A program made the translations under genes and the position numbers. The notes under the pieces are model-generated. The model was given only the letters and a program-made list of their open reading frames with translations. It did not search any database and had not been told where the DNA came from. Below, piece after piece: positions 42,707-51,169 of a stretch of DNA of 64,000 bases. Origin of the DNA: Desulfobacteraceae bacterium (GTDB taxonomy: Bacteria > Desulfobacterota > Desulfobacteria > Desulfobacterales > Desulfosarcinaceae). Location of the stretch: positions 1 to 64,000 of the forward strand of contig JABDIN010000065.1 of NCBI GenBank assembly GCA_013003715.1, read 5' to 3'. The first letter of the stretch is position 1. The number at the start of each line of letters is the position of its first letter.

Positions 42707-43129
42707 ATGATTGATAACGCCATGCCGGGTCCTGCGCCCAAGAAAAGAATTCTCATCGTCGACGATGAGATGGATATGAGAATTTTTATTTCCACTGTTT
42801 TCAAAACCAGTGGATTTGAAGCGATGACCGCCAAAAATGGCGACGAAGGATTCAAAGCTGCTGAAAAAGAGTCGCCGGATTTGATCATTCTGGACATCAT
42901 GATGCCCGGCGAAGGCGGCGCCTTGATGTATAAAAAGCTCAAGTCCGATTCAACGCTCAAGTCCATCCCGGTTATCATGGTGTCGGCCGTTGGAGAAGAG
43001 ACGTTCAATCATTATCTGACAATGCTGAACACGCAAGCTGATATCCCGATTCCCGCCCCCGACGCCTACATCGAGAAACCGCCGGAGGCAAATCTGGTAC
43101 TTGAGACCGCCATGGCGCTGTTGAACTGA
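42707..43129 (+). CDS. Single-domain response regulator between hmc and tmc (Rrf1-like position)
   Basis: A 140-residue receiver: VDDEM, phosphoacceptor in ILDIMMPGEGG, Ser/Thr in MVSAV and Lys in IEKPP, with an insert (MLNTQADIPIPAPDA) before the last helix. No DNA-binding domain. In Desulfovibrio vulgaris the hmc operon is followed by rrf1, also a receiver protein, so this gene occupies a comparable position. Orthology is not proven. It starts 6 bp after the Usp gene and is followed by a REC-kinase 48 bp later, a probable partner. Confidence 0.88.
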   Translation: MIDNAMPGPAPKKRILIVDDEMDMRIFISTVFKTSGFEAMTAKNGDEGFKAAEKESPDLIILDIMMPGEGGALMYKKLKSDSTLKSIPVIMVSAVGEETFNHYLTMLNTQADIPIPAPDAYIEKPPEANLVLETAMALLN

Positions 43130-43177
43130 TTCGGTAGGCGCTTCAATCCATTCAAAACCTGAGTCAGCCGTGTGACA

Positions 43178-45163
43178 ATGGAAAAGAAAATACTTCTGGT
43201 GGATGATGAGCTCGGCATTCGAAAGGTTCTGGGGATTTCACTGGCGGACCTCGGATATGAAGTGATGGTTGCGGAAAACGGCCGGGAAGCGCTTGAATTG
43301 TTCCATCGAAACACCCCCCCCATTGTTCTCACCGACATCAAGATGCCGGTCATGGACGGCGTTCAGCTTCTCCAGCATATTAAACGCGCGAGCCCTGAAA
43401 CCGAGGTGATCATGCTCACCGGGCATGGTGATATGGATCTGGCCATAAAGTGTCTCAAACTCGAGGCGCTGGACTTCATCACCAAACCCATCAACGACGA
43501 TGTCCTGGAGATCGCCCTCAAGCGTGCCTGTGAAAAAATCATCATGAAGCAGCAGCTTCGGGACTACACCCAGAACCTTGAGCGAATGGTATCGGAAAAG
43601 TCCGCTCAATTGATTGAAGCCGAGCGCAGGGCCGCTGTCGGCCAGACACTGGAGGGATTCAGCCGGGCCATCAGCGATCTGGCCGGAGACCTGGACAGCG
43701 GCATCAATTTTTTCAACGAAATGCCCTGCTACGTATCCCTCCATGATAATCATTACCGCATTGTCGGTACCAACCGGCTCTATAAGGAGCGATTCGGTGA
43801 CCGTGTGGGCCAGGGAAGCAATGGTATCTACTCCGGTGACGCCGGTTTGAAAGATCAATGCCCGGTGGCGGGCACATTCCTGAATGGCCGGGGAGAGCAG
43901 CGAAATGAAACCGTCATCGGACTTAATGGGGTTGAAACACCGGTGATGGTTCACACCGCCCCGATCCGGAATCGTGAAGGTGCCGTGGAACTGGTGATGG
44001 AAATCGCCGCGGACATCGCTGAAGTCAAACGGCTGCAGGAGCAACTCCGTACCACCCGGCAGCTATATCAGCAATTGTTCGACGAAGCGCCCTGCTATAT
44101 CACGCTTCAGGACAGAGCCTTCAATATCGTGGCGGCCAACCGGCGGTTCAAAAAAGATTTCAACGATAAACCCGGGGGGAAGTGTTATTCAGTCTACAAG
44201 GATGAATCGACCTCATGTCCGGACTGCCCGGTGGCCAGAACTTTCGATGATGGGAAGTCTCACCAATGCGAAATGGAAGTCACGTCGAAAGACGGCCGCA
44301 AATACCAGTTGTTGATCTGGACGGCACCCATCCGGAATATCTCCGGCAAAACCACCCAGGTCATGGAAATGGCGACCAATATCACCCAGGTCAGGGAGCT
44401 GCAGGATCAATTGGCCGGTATCGGCGTATTGATCGGTTCGGTCTCCCATGGGATTAAAGGCCTTTTAACCGGGTTGGACAGCGGTATTTATCTTCTCGAC
44501 AGCGGCCTGGATAAAAAAGACCCGGACCAGTTGAGAGAGGGGTGGGATATCGTTAAAATGATGGTGGGACGGATCCGGAGCATGGTCATGGACATACTGT
44601 TTTACGCCAAGCAGCGGGAATTGAACTGGAAACCGGTGGAGGTGATTCATGTTGTACGCGAACTAGCGGACGCCATCCGGTCAAAAGCCGATGCGAGGGG
44701 CATGGCGGTCGACCTCGACATCGACATCGATGTCCGGGAACCCCTGGGCAGTTTTGAAGTCGATACCGTGGCCCTCAACAATGCGTTGACCAGTATAATA
44801 GATAACGCCATGGATGCCTGTGAAACTGCGGAAGCCGGGAAGCGGCACCGGATATCGTTTTCCGCCCGCCGTTCCGACGATTATCTGGTTTTTGATATCG
44901 GTGACACCGGTCCCGGCCTTTCCAAGGAGGCCCGGGAGAAGATCTTTACGATATTTTATACATCGAAAGGAGAAAAAGGCACCGGCATGGGGTTGTTCTT
45001 GTCCTATCGCATTGTCCGTCAGCATGGCGGAGATATCACGGTGGACTCATCTGCGGGGACCGGAACCCGTTTTCGTATCCGCTTGCCCGCACGTCTCCCT
45101 GACGCCGTCAAGAAAATGTATCCCCCATCGAATGCGATCCCGTCCATTGGCAGCACGTCATGA
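43178..45163 (+). CDS. REC-PAS-PAS histidine kinase with a lost first H-box
   Basis: The 661-residue cytoplasmic protein starts at the ATG of MEKKILLVDDE. The receiver (Asp53 in LTDIKMP) and coiled coil align without gaps to the REC-kinase at 18071, including the H-box region. Here FSRAIS has Arg163 where the other has LSHAIK with His163. Two PAS domains then follow (EMPCYVSLHDNHYRIVGTNR; EAPCYITLQDRAFNIVAANRR), the second with CYSVYKDESTSCPDCPV and TFDDGKSH. A new H-box GSVSHGIKGL (His424) and HATPase_c (SIIDNAMDAC, DTGPGLS, GTGMGLFLSYRIV) complete it. It probably works with the adjacent lone receiver and regulates energy metabolism between the Hmc and Tmc loci. Confidence 0.9.
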   Translation: MEKKILLVDDELGIRKVLGISLADLGYEVMVAENGREALELFHRNTPPIVLTDIKMPVMDGVQLLQHIKRASPETEVIMLTGHGDMDLAIKCLKLEALDFITKPINDDVLEIALKRACEKIIMKQQLRDYTQNLERMVSEKSAQLIEAERRAAVGQTLEGFSRAISDLAGDLDSGINFFNEMPCYVSLHDNHYRIVGTNRLYKERFGDRVGQGSNGIYSGDAGLKDQCPVAGTFLNGRGEQRNETVIGLNGVETPVMVHTAPIRNREGAVELVMEIAADIAEVKRLQEQLRTTRQLYQQLFDEAPCYITLQDRAFNIVAANRRFKKDFNDKPGGKCYSVYKDESTSCPDCPVARTFDDGKSHQCEMEVTSKDGRKYQLLIWTAPIRNISGKTTQVMEMATNITQVRELQDQLAGIGVLIGSVSHGIKGLLTGLDSGIYLLDSGLDKKDPDQLREGWDIVKMMVGRIRSMVMDILFYAKQRELNWKPVEVIHVVRELADAIRSKADARGMAVDLDIDIDVREPLGSFEVDTVALNNALTSIIDNAMDACETAEAGKRHRISFSARRSDDYLVFDIGDTGPGLSKEAREKIFTIFYTSKGEKGTGMGLFLSYRIVRQHGGDITVDSSAGTGTRFRIRLPARLPDAVKKMYPPSNAIPSIGSTS

Positions 45164-45510
45164 ATTCGCCCTGCAATCAGGTATTGATTTGCCCAACCCC
45201 ATGATTTTTGTTAAGCATATTCAAGGCGCCGTGCCCGTCCCGGCTTTTTTTGCACCACCGACCGGCCGGTAGTCATCAGATGCACCTTCGACGGTGGTTG
45301 CAGCGCCGGTAACATATCCCGTACCCGAATTGTTACACCGTCAATCGTGGTAAACGGATAGTTCATCCCGCCGCCCGCGGTTACCCTGTAACTAAAAGTC
45401 AGGTGGGTTTGCATTCTGTATTTTAATTGTGTATAGGGTCTTCTTTTTCCGGCGTTGATTTTTCATAGATGCCGGCCTGGATTAGAATTCCTTTGTCTGA
45501 GGAGGATACC
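45164..45510. other. Gap between the REC-kinase and tmcD
   Basis: About 350 bases without a confident gene. A minus-strand open frame (45211-45366, start MNYPFTTIDGVTIRVRDML) of about 50 codons has plausible protein-like composition and a G-rich stretch before its ATG, but no recognisable family. A short gccg/cggc hairpin followed by seven T (about 45233-45248) could end the kinase transcript. The tmcD ribosome site (gaggagg, 45499-45505) closes the gap. Confidence 0.35.
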
Positions 45511-46773
45511 ATGGGGCACCCCGACACCTGGGATTGGGAAAACGGAGATCGGCAGATCGCCTTCGGTGAGTGGAAAAAAAAATTCCGCTGGGTTGAGGAG
45601 CCTTATGCCAGTCCCGACGGCGAGAAAATTGCCGCGATCGTAAATGTTGATGAAGGTGAATTCAACGTATGCGTCAACGGTGAAACAGATGAAACATCCC
45701 ATGATAAGATCTGGTATCTGAGATTCTCCCCGGATAACCGGTTGACGACGCTGGTATCCGATATGGGGGAGTGGACGGTGGCCGTCGACAACGTCAGTTG
45801 GGGGCATCAATTCGGATATGTCTGGAACACGATGTTCAGTGATGACGGCAGTCACATTGCCGTGGCTGTCCAGCAGGACATGACCTATGGTATCGCAGTG
45901 GACGGCATCCTCTGGGCGAACACCTACCCCAACATGACCTATTTCACCTTCGGTCGGGACGGCGGACATTCCGCGGCCGTGGTACAGGTGGAAGATTTCG
46001 ATTCCGGTGACATCGAGACATTTAAAAAAGGCGCCTTCACTGCGGCCTTTGACGGGCAAGCCTGGGATAAACGGTTCGTGAATCTCTGGCATTTGTCGAT
46101 CAGTGATGACGGCAAAGACCTGGCGGCCGAAGCCCGCCTCTCATTGTATGATTATGCCATTATCGTCAACGGCATACCGTGGGAAAAAACATACGACTGT
46201 GTGTGGCAGCCGGTTTTCAACCCAGCCACCAATACTGTGGCCGCCCCGGTACGGACCGGGGGCCGTTGGTTCATGGCCCAGGACGGCGGTATCCTGTGGG
46301 ATCGGCCGTATACGCAGCTCTGGCACCAGCAGTTCAGCGCTGACGGCAATACGTTGGCGGCCATTGCCGCCACCGGTTTCGGGAAATGGACGGTGGTCGT
46401 GGACAACCGCCCGTGGCCGGTCACCTTCGAAGACCTGATTACGGATATGGTGCTGACGCCCGGCGGTGACCGGATTGCGGTCCTCGTAAAGGAGAAAGGG
46501 AAGTGGCGGATCGTCGTTGACGGCACCCGGTGGTCGAACGCCTTCGACATGGCATGGAAGCCTGTTTTCAGCCCCGATGGACAACATGTGGCGGCAAATG
46601 TCGAGAAAAACGGCAGTTATACATATGTTCTTGACGACCGGTTGTGGCCTTGTGAATGTGAAGCTGCATGGCCCCCTGTTTTCAGCAGCATGGGTGATAA
46701 AATACTCCTGAAATATATCCATGACGGTATTTATCACCGGCGGGTGGTCCCGCTTGCCGATTTCTCATCGTAA
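45511..46773 (+). CDS. tmcD: TmcD, Trp-rich beta-propeller-like subunit of the Tmc complex
   Basis: The 420-residue protein starts at MGHPDTWDW after a perfect ribosome site. It has no signal peptide. It is built from repeated units of about 45 residues with the pattern W...FS.DG..IA..V...G...VAVDG..W (for example IWYLRFSPDN, VWNTMFSDDG, LWHLSISDDG, VWQPVFNPAT, LWHQQFSADG, AWKPVFSPDG), about eight copies, which suggests a beta-propeller. TmcD of Desulfovibrio is described as a cytoplasmic tryptophan-rich protein, which fits. It is the first gene of tmcD-C-B-A here, the reverse of the Desulfovibrio order. Confidence 0.85.
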   Translation: MGHPDTWDWENGDRQIAFGEWKKKFRWVEEPYASPDGEKIAAIVNVDEGEFNVCVNGETDETSHDKIWYLRFSPDNRLTTLVSDMGEWTVAVDNVSWGHQFGYVWNTMFSDDGSHIAVAVQQDMTYGIAVDGILWANTYPNMTYFTFGRDGGHSAAVVQVEDFDSGDIETFKKGAFTAAFDGQAWDKRFVNLWHLSISDDGKDLAAEARLSLYDYAIIVNGIPWEKTYDCVWQPVFNPATNTVAAPVRTGGRWFMAQDGGILWDRPYTQLWHQQFSADGNTLAAIAATGFGKWTVVVDNRPWPVTFEDLITDMVLTPGGDRIAVLVKEKGKWRIVVDGTRWSNAFDMAWKPVFSPDGQHVAANVEKNGSYTYVLDDRLWPCECEAAWPPVFSSMGDKILLKYIHDGIYHRRVVPLADFSS

Positions 46774-46787
46774 AAAAAGGGGGAGCG

Positions 46788-47447
46788 ATGCATACAGCCT
46801 ACGACATGTTAACCGGCCCTTGTGCCTGGACGGCGTTTATCCTTTTTTTCGGCGGTTGCCTGTATCGCCTGATTAAAATGCTGTGGCTGGTGTGGAAGAA
46901 GGAGCGGTTCATCTTTTCCTATATGAGCCTGAGATACAGCCTGCGTTCACTTGTTCACTGGATGGTTCCGTTCATGGCGGTGAACTGGCGGCGTCAACCC
47001 GTGTTGACAATTGCCACCTTCGCCTTCCATCTATGCCTGATCCTCACGCCGCTCTTTGTGTCCGCCCATATCATTTTATGGGAAGAAGCCTGGCAATTCA
47101 GTTGGTGGATGCTGCCGGATGGACTGGCGGATGCCATGACAATGGTTGTCATTGTCTGCGCCGGTTATTTTTTCATCCGGCGGTTGGTTTCTCCGGAGGT
47201 CAGGTATGTCACGGGACCGTCGGACTGGATAATACTCTCGATCGTGGCCGCCCCGTTCATCTCCGGATTTCTGGCCTACCACCAATGGTTTGCGTATCGA
47301 TTTTTTACCATGTTTCATATTTTTTCCGGAGAAGTCATGCTGGTTGCCATCCCCTTTACCCGGTTGAGCCATATGATAATTTCCCCCTTTACACGGGCGT
47401 ATATGGGGTCTGAATTCGGAAAAATCCGGCACGCGAGGGATTGGTAG
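46788..47447 (+). CDS. tmcC: TmcC, NarI-like cytochrome b membrane subunit
   Basis: The 219-residue protein with about five membrane helices and helix histidines (TIATFAFHLCLILTPLFVSAHI; FLAYHQWFAYRFFTMFHIFSGEVMLVAIPFTRLSHM) resembles NarI and is paralogous to HmcE. In the Tmc complex it links periplasmic cytochrome TmcA to cytoplasmic TmcB through b hemes. It starts 14 bp after tmcD with gggggag as ribosome site. tmcB follows at 43 bp. Confidence 0.92.
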   Translation: MHTAYDMLTGPCAWTAFILFFGGCLYRLIKMLWLVWKKERFIFSYMSLRYSLRSLVHWMVPFMAVNWRRQPVLTIATFAFHLCLILTPLFVSAHIILWEEAWQFSWWMLPDGLADAMTMVVIVCAGYFFIRRLVSPEVRYVTGPSDWIILSIVAAPFISGFLAYHQWFAYRFFTMFHIFSGEVMLVAIPFTRLSHMIISPFTRAYMGSEFGKIRHARDW

Positions 47448-47490
47448 CAGGTGGTGACAACCGAGTCGTATTATGCAGGAGGGACCTGAA

Positions 47491-48822
47491 ATGGGCGAAG
47501 CAGCAAAGGGAGAGACCAAAATAACCGATCAAGGTTTGGACGGTGGTGTCGGCAGGCTCGATGAATCACGTATCCGGGAAGTGATCAACACTGTGCTGAA
47601 AAATGAAACCGGCGCACGACTGAAAACATACGTGGAAACCTGTATCCATTGCGGACTCTGCTCGGAAGCCTGCCATTACTACCTGTCCAATGATAAAGAC
47701 CCCGCTTTTTCTCCGGTGGGAAAGGTCAAACGAACATTATGGGAAATGCTCAAGCGCAAAGGAAAAGTTACTCCGGCGTTTATCAGAGAGGCCGCGGTGG
47801 TGGCACATACCGAATGCAACCTGTGCAAACGATGCGCCCAGTATTGTCCGTTTGGTATTGATATCGCCTACCTCATGAGCGTGGTCCGCCGGATCGTTCA
47901 CCGGCTGGGTTGTACCCCGCTGTATATTCAGGATACGGCGAACAGCCATTCCGTCCACATGAATCAGATGTGGGTGAAAGGTGATGAATGGCCGGACACC
48001 CTCCAATGGCAGGAGGAGGAAGCCCAGGCTGAAATCCCTGCCCTGCGGATTCCCCTGGAAAAAGAAGGCGCGGATATCATGTATTCCGTGATTGCCCCGG
48101 AGCCCAAATTTCAGGCCCAGTTAATCTACCAGGCCGCCGTGATAATGGATGTCGCCGGGGTAAACTGGACCATGCCGGCGTCCATGGGCTGGGACAACAG
48201 TGACATGGCCATGTTCACCGGCGACAATGAGCTGATGGGCCGCCTGAAGCGCACGCATTTTGAAACAGCCGCCCGGTTGAAAGTCAAGAAAATCATCATG
48301 GGGGAATGCGGGCATGCTTTCCGATCCGTCTATGATACGGGCAACCGATGGCTGGGGTGGCGCGTGCCCCCGTTTCAGATCGTCCATGCCATTGAATTTT
48401 ATTATGATTTAATTAAATCCGGCCGTATTAAAATTAAAACGAAATACCCCCATGCCGTCACTTTACATGATCCCTGCAATGTCTCCCGCGGCGCGGGTCT
48501 TCACGACAAGGCCAGGTTCGTTGCAAAGGCCGTCGCGGCGGAATTCGTCGAAATGGAACCCAACCGGGAGCACAATTATTGCTGCGCGGCCGGCGGCGGC
48601 GCCATTAATTGCGGTCCGCCCTATAAAATGAAACGACTCCAGGGTAACAAGGTGAAGGCGGAGCAATTGTTCGCCGCAAAAACCCGCGGTGCCGGCGTGC
48701 TCATCGCTCCCTGCCATAATTGTCACAGTGGGTTGCACGATATCCTTCACCATTACGGTATCGGGTTGGACATCAAGTTTTTAGGGGATATCATTTACGA
48801 AGTCATGGAAAAACCCGCGTAA
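47491..48822 (+). CDS. tmcB: TmcB, cytoplasmic Fe-S protein with CCG domain
   Basis: The start is taken at MGEAAKGETK (caggaggg before it), giving 443 residues. N-terminal [4Fe-4S] motifs CIHCGLCSEACHYYL and CNLCKRCAQYCPFG are followed by CCG-type cysteine regions (HDPCNVSRGAG, REHNYCCAAGGG, APCHNCHSG), as in HdrD, HmcF and DsrK. It is the cytoplasmic catalytic end of the Tmc complex. Gene order and paralogy with hmcF (39742-41127) support the call. The tmcA gene follows on the same strand. Confidence 0.93.
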   Translation: MGEAAKGETKITDQGLDGGVGRLDESRIREVINTVLKNETGARLKTYVETCIHCGLCSEACHYYLSNDKDPAFSPVGKVKRTLWEMLKRKGKVTPAFIREAAVVAHTECNLCKRCAQYCPFGIDIAYLMSVVRRIVHRLGCTPLYIQDTANSHSVHMNQMWVKGDEWPDTLQWQEEEAQAEIPALRIPLEKEGADIMYSVIAPEPKFQAQLIYQAAVIMDVAGVNWTMPASMGWDNSDMAMFTGDNELMGRLKRTHFETAARLKVKKIIMGECGHAFRSVYDTGNRWLGWRVPPFQIVHAIEFYYDLIKSGRIKIKTKYPHAVTLHDPCNVSRGAGLHDKARFVAKAVAAEFVEMEPNREHNYCCAAGGGAINCGPPYKMKRLQGNKVKAEQLFAAKTRGAGVLIAPCHNCHSGLHDILHHYGIGLDIKFLGDIIYEVMEKPA

Positions 48823-48890
48823 AGGTTGGTATCATGTCCGGACAAGGCAATAAGCCCCAAAACGGTTGCCCGGATCGAGGAGACAAGGGA

Positions 48891-49271
48891 ATGAAAAAAA
48901 GTATTGGTTCCATTCTTATTTTATGCACGATTTTTCTATTCGGTTGGGTATCGGTGCATTCCCAGGAAGAGATGGAAGTTGTGGATAATTCCGTTTTCGA
49001 TCAACCCCGGCGGACATCATCCTTGTTTATGCATGACGACCATAACGAGAGCGCCGGGATTGAAGAGTGCCATGTGTGTCACCACGTATACGAGGATGGA
49101 GAGTTGCTGGAAGATGAGTCTTCGGAGGATTCGAGCTGCTCGGAATGCCATGAGATAGACGCCTCCGGTGACATGCCGGGGTTGATGATGGCCTATCACC
49201 TGAATTGCAAGGGGTGTCATTTGAAAGAGAAGAAGGGGCCGGTGCTCTGTGGTGAATGTCACCACAAATAA
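48891..49271 (+). CDS. tmcA: TmcA, periplasmic tetraheme cytochrome c3 (acidic/type II)
   Basis: The 126-residue protein begins MKKSIGSILILCTIFLFGWVSVHS, a cleavable signal peptide, preceded by a gagg-type site. It has four CXXCH motifs (CHVCH, CSECH, CKGCH, CGECH) spaced as in class III cytochrome c3. The region between hemes 1 and 2 is strongly acidic (EDGELLEDESSEDS), matching the acidic character of type II cytochrome c3 (TmcA). It accepts electrons from type I cytochrome c3 or hydrogenase and feeds the Tmc membrane subunits. It ends the tmcDCBA cluster. Confidence 0.92.
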   Translation: MKKSIGSILILCTIFLFGWVSVHSQEEMEVVDNSVFDQPRRTSSLFMHDDHNESAGIEECHVCHHVYEDGELLEDESSEDSSCSECHEIDASGDMPGLMMAYHLNCKGCHLKEKKGPVLCGECHHK

Positions 49272-49409
49272 TAGCATAAGAATACGCGTGATGAAGCGCC
49301 TTTGGTTAACGGAAATCACTGAAGGGGACGGATAGCCTCCGGCACAGCGCTGTGGGCAGGCTTCATTGACGAGCTTCGAATACTATCCATCGGACAGGAG
49401 TAATTTGAC

Positions 49410-49760
49410 ATGGCCAAGAAAATATTGATCATTGACGATGATCCGATTGTGGTGAAATACCTCGCCTCATTATTTGAGGATAACGGGTATGAAACCGTCA
49501 GCGCGGGCAGTTCCGTGGAAGGGTTGAAGGTGGTCCGGGTGGAGAAGCCGGACCTGATTACCCTGGACTTGCAGATGCCCGGCGATTGGGGCCCCCGGTT
49601 TTACCGGAATCTGAGGAAGGAAAAAGACCTGAAAGATACACCCATCGTCGTGGTGAGCGGCATTGACGGCGACCATGCCATAAAAGATGCGGTGGCCTTC
49701 GTGCCCAAACCCTTTGACGCGGAAAAGCTGCTGGGGATTGTGAAGAAAGCCATCGGTTGA
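49410..49760 (+). CDS. Single-domain response regulator after tmcA
   Basis: A 116-residue stand-alone receiver (IDDDP; phosphoacceptor in TLDLQMPGDWG; VVSG; Lys in VPKPFD). The Desulfovibrio hmc neighbour rrf1 is a similar protein. A ribosome site (caggag) precedes the ATG. No kinase is adjacent on this side; the REC-kinase at 43178 could be its source of phosphate. Function is probably within the same redox signalling network, but that is inference. Confidence 0.9.
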   Translation: MAKKILIIDDDPIVVKYLASLFEDNGYETVSAGSSVEGLKVVRVEKPDLITLDLQMPGDWGPRFYRNLRKEKDLKDTPIVVVSGIDGDHAIKDAVAFVPKPFDAEKLLGIVKKAIG

Positions 49761-49780
49761 ATTGGAAACGGGTATTCTAT

Positions 49781-50263
49781 ATGACACAAGATCTCAGATG
49801 CAGTGCAAAACGTGTGCAGGATTTCCTGTCGGGAAAAGGATTTGCCTTTGAGGTGAAAGAACTGCCGGGGTCCACACGGACAGCTCAGGAGGCGGCGGAA
49901 TCCATCGGATGTAAGGTGTCTCAAATAGCCAAATCCCTCGTATTCAAGGAGGCAAAAACCGGTCTTCCGGTTCTGGTGATTGCATCGGGGTCAAACCGGG
50001 TGGATGTGGATAGCGTCGAGCGGATGACAGGGTTGAAACTGGGGATGGCGGATGGCAAATATGTGAAAGAAAAGACCGGATTTGCCATCGGCGGTGTACC
50101 GCCGGCAGGCCATGATCAACCCCTTGAAACCATTTTGGACAATGACCTGAAACAATATGACACGATCTGGGCGGCGGCCGGCACCCCTTTTGCGGTTTTC
50201 AAATTGAAACCCATCGACCTGGAGCCGCTCACCAATGGAAGATGGGTGGATGTCTGTAAATAA
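49781..50263 (+). CDS. YbaK/ProX-family aminoacyl-tRNA deacylase
   Basis: The 160-residue protein shows the YbaK/EbsC fold: STRTAQEAAESIGCKVSQIAKSLVFK (with the conserved Lys), VLVIASGSNRVD, and AIGGVPPAGHDQPLETILDNDL followed by AAAGTPFAVFKL. Members hydrolyse mischarged Cys- or Ala-tRNAPro. The start is the ATG of MTQDLRCSAK; an in-frame TTG eight codons earlier overlaps the preceding receiver gene. It is unlikely to be functionally linked to the receiver. Confidence 0.9.
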   Translation: MTQDLRCSAKRVQDFLSGKGFAFEVKELPGSTRTAQEAAESIGCKVSQIAKSLVFKEAKTGLPVLVIASGSNRVDVDSVERMTGLKLGMADGKYVKEKTGFAIGGVPPAGHDQPLETILDNDLKQYDTIWAAAGTPFAVFKLKPIDLEPLTNGRWVDVCK

Positions 50264-50436
50264 ATGGGCGCTCATCGGGGGATGAGGGTACTTCATCACC
50301 CGCATGTCGGCCAGGGAAACCGCGATTTGCCAGAAATCACTGGAGATCAAACGGGAAATTTTCGGCGATCGCATATTTGATTTGATGGTATGGGTCGATC
50401 GAAAGTTGCCGGTTTATTTTTAAAAAGAGCGTTGAT

Positions 50437-51036
50437 ATGAAAAAGATATTGTTCCCGATTTTTCTGCTGATACTTTTTTCTGCCAATGTGCACGGCAATC
50501 CCGGTAAAGACCTTGTCACCGCCGCCCGTGATCAAATCGGGAAAACCATACTTTATGATCCCAGCTACAAGGTCCTGGGCTATCCGAACGGGGATGCCGC
50601 CATGGACCGGGGGGTTTGCACGGATGTGATCATTCGGGCCCTGCGATCCGCTCTTGACCTTGATCTTCAGAAATCCGTCCATGAAGATATGGCGCTTCAT
50701 TTTTCAGAATACCCTCAGCAGTGGGGGCTGACCTCTCCTGATAAGAACATCGATCACCGGCGTGTGCCCAACCTGCGGACATTTTTCCGGCGGAAGGGAT
50801 GGTCGCTGGATATTTCAGGGACGGCTGCGGAATACAGGGCCGGGGATATCGTCACCTGTATCGTACCGCCGCATTTGCCGCATATTATGATGGTGAGTGA
50901 TAAAAAGAACGGTCATGGCGTCCCCCTGGTGATTCATAATATCGGCGCCGGTGCGCAGGAGGAGAATCGCCTGTTCGAGTTCGAACTGACCGGACATTAC
51001 CGGATTACGGGGATCGTACAGGCAACTGGACCGTAA
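50437..51036 (+). CDS. Secreted DUF1287-family protein
   Basis: The 199-residue exported protein has a signal peptide (MKKILFPIFLLILFSANVHG). It shows the DUF1287 pattern: AARDQIGKTILYDPSY, AMDRGVCTDVIIRALR with the probable catalytic Cys, then YRAGDIVTCIVPPHLPHIMMVSD and VIHNIGAGAQEENRLFEF with conserved His. The layout resembles cysteine hydrolases of the NlpC/P60 type, so a role in cell-wall turnover is possible but unproven. It stands alone between ybaK and the convergent acyl-CoA synthetase gene. Confidence 0.88.
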   Translation: MKKILFPIFLLILFSANVHGNPGKDLVTAARDQIGKTILYDPSYKVLGYPNGDAAMDRGVCTDVIIRALRSALDLDLQKSVHEDMALHFSEYPQQWGLTSPDKNIDHRRVPNLRTFFRRKGWSLDISGTAAEYRAGDIVTCIVPPHLPHIMMVSDKKNGHGVPLVIHNIGAGAQEENRLFEFELTGHYRITGIVQATGP

Positions 51037-51169
51037 AGATGAATGGCCGCGGACGATAGACCCGTTCACCCCCGGCGTATCGCGGCGGCCGGTGAAAAAT
51101 CCCCCTTTCTATCCCTAAGACCGGATCATTCGAAGAGAAGCAAAGGGCCTCACGTGTATGGCTCGGTCA

